From Micromonospora sp. PLK6-60 (GTDB lineage Bacteria > Actinomycetota > Actinomycetes > Mycobacteriales > Micromonosporaceae), in the NCBI RefSeq assembly GCF_019890675.1, contig NZ_JAIOAA010000008.1, positions 213,649 through 277,648 of the forward strand: 64,000 bases of DNA, read 5' to 3'. Positions 58,665-64,000 of the stretch are shown one piece after another. A program made the position numbers and the translations under genes. How positions within the stretch are numbered: position 1 is the stretch's first letter; every line of letters starts with the position of its first letter. Below the pieces are notes generated by a model. That model did no database searches. It saw nothing but the letters and a program-made list of their open reading frames with translations, and had not been told where the DNA came from.

Positions 58665-59890
58665 GCCGTACCCGGGTGGCGCTGATCGGTGCGAACGGGC
58701 ACGGCCTGTCGCACCGGCGCAACCTGGACCGGCTGGCGGCGGCCGGCGTGCTGGAGCCGGTGGCGCTCTGCGACCGGGCACCCGTGCCGGAACCCGGCGC
58801 GGTGCCGGTTTTCACCGACCACCGGACCATGCTGGCGAGCGCCGAGCCGGACGTGGTGGTGATCTGCACCCCGCCACCCACCCACCTGCGGATCGCGCTG
58901 GACGCCGTCGCGGCCGGGGCCGACCTGCTGCTGGAGAAGCCGCCGGTCTCCTCGCTGGCCGAACACGCCGAGCTGCTGGCCCGGCTGCGCCGGACCGGGC
59001 GGGCCTGTCAGGTCGGCTTCCAGGCGCTCGGCTCGGCGGCGCTGCCCGACCTGATCGCCGCGGCGCGACCGCCGGCGGCGCAGACGTCGACCGCGCGGCC
59101 CGCCGGGGTGTTAAGCGGGGCCCCCTCCGCTACCGAATGCGTTAACAAGGGGCCCTTCCTTGCCTCGGCGGTGGGGGCGTGGTGGCGGCCGGATGCCTAC
59201 TGGAGCCGTTCACCGTGGGCGGGCCGGCGACGCCTGCACGGCCGGTTCGTCGCCGACGGGGCGCTGGCCAACCCGTTCGCGCACGCGGTGATGCAGTCGC
59301 TCGCGGTCGCCGCCGAGGCCACCGGCTGGCCGCGCGGGCCGGTCACCGGCGAGCTGGAGTGGTACCGGACCCGGGACATCGAGGTCGAGGACACCGCGTG
59401 CCTGCGCCTGACCGACGGCGCCGGGGCTGCCGTCGAGGTGGCCGTGACGCTCGCCTCCGACACCTTCGTGGCCGGCGAGGTGCACGCCGGGGGTGCCGCG
59501 CTGGAGTACCCCACGGACCGGCTGCGGCTGCCCGGCGACGCCGGCTGGCGCCCGCCGGCCGGCCGGGTCGACCTGCTGGAGAACCTGCTGGCGCACCGCA
59601 CCGGTGGCGTGCCGCTGGTGGCGCCGCTGGAGCGCACCTGGGGGTTCACCGTGGTCCTGGCGATGATCGCGGCTGCGCCGCCGCCGACACCGGTGCCCGA
59701 CCGGTACCTCCGACCGCACCCCGACGGTGCCGGCCGGGTCATCGACGGGGTGGCGGACCTGCTGCGGGCCGCCGCCGACGCCGGGGCGTTGCCGTCGGAG
59801 TTGGACGTGCCGTGGGCGGTGCCGCCGCACCGGACGGCCCTGGATTTCCGACCGAAGGAGGCATCCGATGCGCAAAGTGACCCTCGCTGA
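58661..59890 (+). CDS. Gfo/Idh/MocA-family oxidoreductase carrying an in-frame repeat insertion
   Basis: A 409-residue protein. N-terminal Rossmann domain (VALIGANGHGLSHRRNLDRL, VVVICTPPPTHLRIALDAVA, LLLEKPPVSSLAEHAEL), C-terminal substrate domain (GAWWRPDAYWSRSPWAGRRR, then DGALANPFAHAVMQSLAVAA). Between them, at about residues 148-168, dispersed repeat copy 7 is translated as GVLSGAPSATECVNKGPFLA. The frame stays open, so the protein may still be made; whether it works is unknown. ATG 58661 overlaps the upstream stop. Confidence 0.85.
   Translation: MSRTRVALIGANGHGLSHRRNLDRLAAAGVLEPVALCDRAPVPEPGAVPVFTDHRTMLASAEPDVVVICTPPPTHLRIALDAVAAGADLLLEKPPVSSLAEHAELLARLRRTGRACQVGFQALGSAALPDLIAAARPPAAQTSTARPAGVLSGAPSATECVNKGPFLASAVGAWWRPDAYWSRSPWAGRRRLHGRFVADGALANPFAHAVMQSLAVAAEATGWPRGPVTGELEWYRTRDIEVEDTACLRLTDGAGAAVEVAVTLASDTFVAGEVHAGGAALEYPTDRLRLPGDAGWRPPAGRVDLLENLLAHRTGGVPLVAPLERTWGFTVVLAMIAAAPPPTPVPDRYLRPHPDGAGRVIDGVADLLRAAADAGALPSELDVPWAVPPHRTALDFRPKEASDAQSDPR
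59109..59163 (-). repeat. GGGGCCCC/TTAAC dispersed repeat, copy 7 (inside a gene)
   Basis: TGTTAAGCGGGGCCCCCTCC, linker GCTACCGAATGC, then GTTAACAAGGGGCCCTTCCT. Reverse orientation like copy 2. It lies within the reading frame of the oxidoreductase at 58661. Confidence 0.92.
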
Positions 59891-60176
59891 CGTGGTGGGC
59901 ACCGCGATACCCGCCGGCCGGCTCATCGACCGTGGCGGGTTCCGCCGGTACGACGAGCCCGGCTTCCGCACCCACGACGAACCCGGCACGCACACCCACT
60001 CCGTGCCCGAACTCTTCTGCGTCTTCCAGGGCAGCGGCACCATAGAGATCAACGGCGCACCGGCGGACCGGTTCACCGCCGGCGACGTCCTGGTCATCGA
60101 GCCGGGCGAGGATCACCATCTGATCAGCGAGGGTGCCGTGCCGCTGGTCTTCGCCTGGATGCACCTGCTGCCCTGA
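59868..60176 (+). CDS. Small cupin (KdgF-like)
   Basis: A 102-residue single-domain cupin. Metal-binding motifs are visible: GTHTHSVPELFCVFQGSG and DVLVIEPGEDHHLISEG, giving the His and Glu ligands. KdgF-type cupins linearise unsaturated galacturonate released by pectate lyases, and this size and context fit that role, though other cupins are similar. ATG 59868 follows GAAGGAGG and overlaps the end of the upstream gene by 23 bases. Confidence 0.78.
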   Translation: MRKVTLADVVGTAIPAGRLIDRGGFRRYDEPGFRTHDEPGTHTHSVPELFCVFQGSGTIEINGAPADRFTAGDVLVIEPGEDHHLISEGAVPLVFAWMHLLP

Positions 60177-60299
60177 TCGCGGACGTGCCGGCGCTGACGG
60201 CCCGGGACGTGGTCGACCTGCGCAGTCGCGGACTGCCGTGATCGGCCGGCGGCCTCGTACCATGGCGCCAGACATCGGGGACGGCGCCGGGGAGGGGCC

Positions 60300-60527
60300 A
60301 TGGGTAAGGGAATCTTCGTGCAGGAACTGCCGGGGATCGGCAAGCGGTACGACGTGGACCTGGGTGGCCACACCCAGCGGATCTCGATCGTGGCGCGCCG
60401 GGACGGCACCCGGGATCTGTACGTCTTCGCCGCCGGGGCGGACGATCCGGTCGCGGTGATCGAGATGTCGGAGGAGCAGGCCCGGAAAGTGGGCGCCCTG
60501 CTGGCCGGCATCTACTTCTCCGACTAG
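60300..60527 (+). CDS. Cation:proton antiporter regulatory subunit (KhtT-like N-terminal part)
   Basis: A 75-residue protein, LPGIGKRYDVDLGGHTQRIS then DGTRDLYVFAAGADDPVAVI, ending LLAGIYFSD. This matches the N-terminal domain of KhtT-type regulators of CPA2 antiporters; the usual C-terminal RCK_C domain is missing. ATG 60300 follows GGGGAGGGG. It lies 45 bases before the transporter gene, so the pair probably forms one K+/H+ system. Confidence 0.82.
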   Translation: MGKGIFVQELPGIGKRYDVDLGGHTQRISIVARRDGTRDLYVFAAGADDPVAVIEMSEEQARKVGALLAGIYFSD

Positions 60528-60572
60528 CCGCCCCGCCCAGCTCCCGCCCAGCCCATCCCAGGAGTCCTCACC

Positions 60573-62051
60573 GTGCACGCTGACCTCGTGGGCTTCGGAG
60601 CCCTCGTCCTCATCGCCGGCCTGCTGGCCCGCGCCGGCCGCCGGATCAACCTGCCCACGGTGCCGTTCTTCATGCTCGCCGGCATCCTGCTCGGGCCGGG
60701 CACCCCCGGTCCGGTGCTGGTCGCCCACCCCGAAGACCTGAGCCTGCTCGCCTCGCTCGGCCTGGTGCTGCTGCTGTTCCACCTGGGGGTGGAGTTCCCG
60801 GTCGAGCAGGTGCTGGGCAGCGGCCGGCGGCTGTTCATCGCGGCCGGCTGCTACATCCTGCTCAACGTCGGGGCCGGGATGCTGTTCGGGTTCGCGCTCG
60901 GCTGGGGCGCCTACGAGGCGTTCGTGATCGCCGGCGCGCTGGGCATCTCCTCGTCGGCGATCGTGACCAAGCTGCTCATCGAGTTCCGCCGGCTGGCCAA
61001 CGCGGAGACCCCGGTCATCCTCGGCATCATCGTGATCGAGGACCTGTTCCTCGCGCTGTACCTGGCCCTGCTGTCACCGATCCTGTCCGGCGCCGGCTCC
61101 GCCGGGGAGCTGGCGCTGCGCATCGGCATGAGCTTCGGCTACCTGGTCGTCCTGTTCGCCGTCGCCCGCTACGGCGCCCGGCTGGTCAGCAAGGTGATCG
61201 ACAGCAACGAGGACGAGCTGCTGGCCGTACTCATGATCGGGTTGGTGGTCCTGGTCGCCGGCGTCTCGGCCGAGATCGGCGTCTCCGACGCCATCGGCGC
61301 CCTGATGATCGGCCTGGTGGTCGCCCGCACCGCCATCCGGGAGCGGGTGGAACGGCTGGTGCTGCCGCTGCGGGACGTGTTCGCGGCGGTCTTCTTCGTG
61401 GTGTTCGGGCTGAGCATCAACGTCAGCGCGATCGGCTCGGTGGCGCTGCCGGTGCTGCTGGCGGTCGCGGTCACCATCGTGACCAACGTGTTGGCCGGGC
61501 TGATCGCCGGCCGGTTGTTCGGGCTCAACCAGCGCGGTGCGGCCAACGTCGGGCTGACGGTCCTGGGCCGCGGCGAGTTCTCCCTGATCCTCGCCACGCT
61601 CGCCCTCACCGCCGGCCTGGACGCCCGCCTCGGCCCGTTCATCGCCCTGTACGTGCTGGTGCTCGCCGTGGTCAGCCCGCTGCTCGCGGCGAACTCGCGC
61701 TACCTCGCCCGGATCATCCCGGACCGCCTGCTGCACTCGAGCTGGCGGTACGTGCGGGAGGAGACGATCAGCACGGCCTGCACCCACCTGGACCGGATCC
61801 AGATCACCGAGTCCGACGCCGAGGCGTGCCCGCAGTGTCTGGAGAGCGGCGACGACTGGGTGCAGCTGCGGTTGTGCCTGACCTGCGGTGCGGTCGGTTG
61901 CTGCAGCGACTCGGTGAACAACCACGCCGAGGAGCACTACCGGCTGTCCGGCCACCCGTTGATCCGGTCGCTGGAGCCGGGCGAGGACTGGCGGTACTGC
62001 TACGTCGACGGCGCCCTGGTCCGCGAGCCGTTGGGCGCGAGCCGCCAGTAG
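60573..62051 (+). CDS. CPA2-type cation:proton antiporter with C-terminal UBP-type zinc finger
   Basis: A 492-residue protein. Residues about 1-385 form a Kef/KhtU-like membrane domain with 12 or so segments (GLVLLLFHLGVEFPVEQVLG, GALGISSSAIVTKLLIEFRR, GVSDAIGALMIGLVVARTAI). The last about 95 residues form a UBP-type zinc finger (ACTHLDRI, CPQCLESGDDWVQLRLCLTC, CCSDSVNNHAEEHYRLSGHP), a fold first known from ubiquitin-binding proteins. GTG 60573 follows CAGGAG. Likely exchanges K+ or Na+ for H+; the role of the finger is unknown. Confidence 0.9.
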   Translation: MHADLVGFGALVLIAGLLARAGRRINLPTVPFFMLAGILLGPGTPGPVLVAHPEDLSLLASLGLVLLLFHLGVEFPVEQVLGSGRRLFIAAGCYILLNVGAGMLFGFALGWGAYEAFVIAGALGISSSAIVTKLLIEFRRLANAETPVILGIIVIEDLFLALYLALLSPILSGAGSAGELALRIGMSFGYLVVLFAVARYGARLVSKVIDSNEDELLAVLMIGLVVLVAGVSAEIGVSDAIGALMIGLVVARTAIRERVERLVLPLRDVFAAVFFVVFGLSINVSAIGSVALPVLLAVAVTIVTNVLAGLIAGRLFGLNQRGAANVGLTVLGRGEFSLILATLALTAGLDARLGPFIALYVLVLAVVSPLLAANSRYLARIIPDRLLHSSWRYVREETISTACTHLDRIQITESDAEACPQCLESGDDWVQLRLCLTCGAVGCCSDSVNNHAEEHYRLSGHPLIRSLEPGEDWRYCYVDGALVREPLGASRQ

Positions 62052-62055
62052 ACCG

Positions 62056-62096
62056 TCCGCCGGGCTGTCCGCCGGGTCGGACAGCGGGCCGGACAC
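62056..62096 (+). terminator. Hairpin after the antiporter gene
   Basis: GTCCGCCGGGCTGTCC pairs imperfectly with GGACAGCGGGCCGGAC shortly after the stop codon. Confidence 0.5.
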
Positions 62097-62489
62097 CGGG
62101 CGGCGTGCGGCCGACCGTTTTATGCGCAAACGTCGATGTTAGCGCCATCATTGTGCCGTCCCGTGGGCACCCGCCCGGTCCGCCGGGCCGGGCGGGGTGC
62201 TGCCCAGCGGGAAGATGGCGAGGGTTGCTGCCGCCCGGGCGGGCCGCGATACATGAACTTGCATGTTACGACTTGACGAACGACATGTTATCGCCCACAT
62301 TCGATGGTCAAGGCCGACGGCACCCGTGGCTCACCGGGCGAGCCCGCTTCGTCGGATCTCGAGTCAAGCGTGCGCCAAGGGCACGCGGGCATCGTTGTTA
62401 GCGCTAACAGCCGCCCGTGCTCCCTCGGCCACGCGGAGCGGTGTGCCCGTCCCGGGTGGACCGTTCGCCCTGGTCATCGGAGGAGGATC
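62097..62489 (+). promoter_or_regulatory. Upstream region of the arabinofuranosidase gene
   Basis: No gene seen. Contains TTGACG-17-CACATT at 62273-62301 as a possible promoter, direct repeats of CATGTTA nearby, and the LacI-type palindrome at 62396. Confidence 0.45.
62396..62409. promoter_or_regulatory. LacI-type operator before the GH62 gene
   Basis: TGTTAGCGCTAACA, a perfect 14-bp palindrome with central CG, about 80 bases upstream of ATG 62490. A related half-site, GATGTTAGCGCC, occurs near 62136. Confidence 0.6.
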
Positions 62490-64000
62490 ATGTCTGCCCT
62501 TGGTACGTCTCCATCGCTCGCCCCGCCGTCGCGGCGCGGGCGCCTGCTGCGGGTCGTCGCCACCGCCGCGGCGGCGCTGCTGGCCGGTGGCGCCGCCGTG
62601 GCGGTGGTGTCGACGCCCGCCGCCGCCGCGACCGTCGACACGAACGCCTGGTACGTGCTGGTCAACCGGAACAGCGGCAAGGCCCTGGACGTCTACAACC
62701 TGGCCACGAACGACGGCGCCCGGATCACGCAGTGGACGCGCAACAACGGCAACCAGCAGCAGTGGCAGTTCGTGGACTCCGGCGGCGGCTACTACCGGCT
62801 GAAGTCGCGGCTGTCCAGCAAGGTGCTGGACGTCTACAACTTCTCGACCGCCAACGGCGCCAGCATCGTGCAGTGGTCGGACCACAACGGGACCAACCAG
62901 CAGTTCCGGCTGGCCGACTCCGACAGCGGCTACGTCCGGTTGATCAACCGGAACAGCAACAAGGTGATGGAGGTGCAGGGCGCCTCCACCGCCGACGGCG
63001 GGAACATCGTCCAGTACGACGACTGGAACGGCGCCAACCAGCAGTGGCAGCTCGTCCGCGTGGACGGCGGGAGCAACCCCACCACGCCGCCGCCGACGAC
63101 GCCGCCGCCGGGTGGCACGTGCGACCTGCCGTCGACGTACCGCTGGTCGTCGACCGGTGCGCTGGCCACCCCGAGGTCGGGGTGGGTGTCGCTGAAGGAC
63201 TTCACGCACGCGCCGTACAACGGCCGGCAGCTGGTCTACGCGACGACGCACGACACGGGTACGTCGTGGGGCTCGATGAACTTCGGCCTCTTCACGAACT
63301 GGTCGGACATGGCCTCGGCCAGCCAGAACGCGATGCCGTTCTCGGCGGTCGCCCCGTCGCTGTTCTACTTCGCGCCGAAGAACATCTGGGTGCTCGCCTA
63401 CCAGTGGGGTGGGCCGGCGTTCTCCTACCGGACGTCGACCGACCCCACCAACGTGAACAGCTGGTCGGCGCACCAGACCCTGTTCACCGGGAGCATCTCC
63501 AACTCCGGCACCGGCCCGATCGACCACGCGCTCATCGGTGACGACCAGAACATGTACCTGTTCTTCGCCGGGGACAACGGCCGGATCTACCGGGCCAGCA
63601 TGCCGATCGGGAACTTCCCCGGCAGCTTCGGCTCGAACTACACCACCATCATGACCGACACCACGAACAACCTGTTCGAGGCACCGCAGGTCTACAAGCT
63701 CCAGGGCCAGAACAAGTACCTCATGATCGTCGAGGCGATCGGTTCGCAGGGCCGCTACTTCCGCTCGTTCACCGCCACCAGCCTCGGCGGCACCTGGACC
63801 CCGCAGGCCGCCACCGAGAGCAACCCGTTCGCGGGCAAGGCCAACAGCGGCGCCACCTGGACCAACGACATCAGCCACGGCGAGCTGATCCGCACCAACG
63901 CCGACCAGACCATGACGGTCAACCCCTGCAACCTGCAACTGCTCTACCAGGGGCGGTCCCCCAACTCGGGCGGCGACTACGGCCTGCTGCCCTACCGGCC
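62490..64000 (+). CDS. Secreted GH62 arabinofuranosidase with N-terminal ricin-type CBM (right end cut by the window)
   Basis: 503 complete codons are visible. Signal peptide (VVATAAAALLAGGAAVAVVS). CBM13/ricin-type domain at about 45-190 with three QQW/QQF repeats (NQQQWQFVD, NQQFRLAD, NQQWQLVR). Linker of Thr/Pro. GH62 catalytic domain from about 205: GPIDHALIGDDQNMYLFFAG, DNGRIYRASMPIGNFPGSFG and MIVEAIGSQGRYFRSFTA. It removes arabinose side chains from xylan or arabinan. ATG 62490 follows GGAGGAGG. Only the last few residues appear to be missing. Confidence 0.93.
   Translation, partial: MSALGTSPSLAPPSRRGRLLRVVATAAAALLAGGAAVAVVSTPAAAATVDTNAWYVLVNRNSGKALDVYNLATNDGARITQWTRNNGNQQQWQFVDSGGGYYRLKSRLSSKVLDVYNFSTANGASIVQWSDHNGTNQQFRLADSDSGYVRLINRNSNKVMEVQGASTADGGNIVQYDDWNGANQQWQLVRVDGGSNPTTPPPTTPPPGGTCDLPSTYRWSSTGALATPRSGWVSLKDFTHAPYNGRQLVYATTHDTGTSWGSMNFGLFTNWSDMASASQNAMPFSAVAPSLFYFAPKNIWVLAYQWGGPAFSYRTSTDPTNVNSWSAHQTLFTGSISNSGTGPIDHALIGDDQNMYLFFAGDNGRIYRASMPIGNFPGSFGSNYTTIMTDTTNNLFEAPQVYKLQGQNKYLMIVEAIGSQGRYFRSFTATSLGGTWTPQAATESNPFAGKANSGATWTNDISHGELIRTNADQTMTVNPCNLQLLYQGRSPNSGGDYGLLPYR

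Noticed and set aside
58661..59890. Frameshifted or two separate genes in place of one oxidoreductase.
   Set aside because: The frame is open from start to stop and both domains are in the same frame; the odd middle is explained by the dispersed repeat.

Overview
The window is chromosomal DNA of a high-GC actinomycete, most likely Micromonospora or a close relative. Signs of this are very high G/C at third codon positions, frequent GTG starts, many GTGA/ATGA gene overlaps, TAnnnT -10 boxes seven bases before start codons, and a WhiJ-type XRE gene. Several repeat copies built on GGGGCCCC and TTAAC also fit that genus, as far as I can recall. The genus is inferred from style and gene content, not from a search.

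Region 1 (1-29.7 kb) is core-like: CBS protein, aminotransferase, CorA, cyclophilin, rhomboid protease, thiolase, a phosphotransferase, an OmpR-type two-component system with a probable target lipoprotein, a secreted SGNH esterase with a ricin-type lectin domain, two glycosyltransferases, a SoxR regulator facing a split transketolase, quinone oxidoreductase, tRNA-Ser(TGA), a PEBP protein, a methyltransferase, an FhuF-like iron protein behind an iron box, an XRE-peptide deformylase fusion, a globin-reductase and a CPBP protease. tRNA-Ser(GCT) and tRNA-Arg(ACG) close this part.

Region 2 (29.98-40.09 kb) is a composite genomic island at tRNA-Arg(ACG). The 3' part of the tRNA is repeated at 36041 and 40052, giving two tandem segments. 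Segment 1 holds an integrase relic, paired 12-bp arm-type repeats near both ends, a DUF6879/XRE pair whose XRE gene has an in-frame TAG, an AlbA_2-like protein, a long hairpin region, a membrane protein, and a two-gene operon of a DUF4365 nuclease-like protein with an unknown 375-residue partner. Segment 2 carries secreted proteins: a lectin-like protein, a basic exported protein and a polysaccharide deacetylase with CBM2. Just beyond lies a secreted ribosome-inactivating protein of the ricin A-chain/Shiga family.

Region 3 (41.8-64 kb) has an ECF sigma factor with a membrane partner, a rifampicin monooxygenase, and then a pectin/hexuronate locus. That locus has two secreted pectate lyases, UxaC, an enolase-superfamily dehydratase and a UxuB-like reductase in an overlapping operon, two Gfo/Idh/MocA enzymes, a LacI regulator with nearby operators, an ABC sugar importer, a DUF624 protein and a KdgF-like cupin. 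A cation:proton antiporter pair follows, its transporter ending in a UBP-type zinc finger. The window ends inside a secreted GH62 arabinofuranosidase with a ricin-type CBM. Region 3 looks like a plant-cell-wall degradation neighbourhood: extracellular lyases release oligouronides, the importer takes them up, and the cytoplasmic enzymes convert them.

Most notable for follow-up: the DUF4365 operon and AlbA_2 protein in the island, the XRE-deformylase fusion, the bacterial ribosome-inactivating protein, a repeat copy translated in-frame inside an oxidoreductase gene, a leaderless leader peptide before the rhomboid gene, and a motif shared by the two-component operon and the gene after it.
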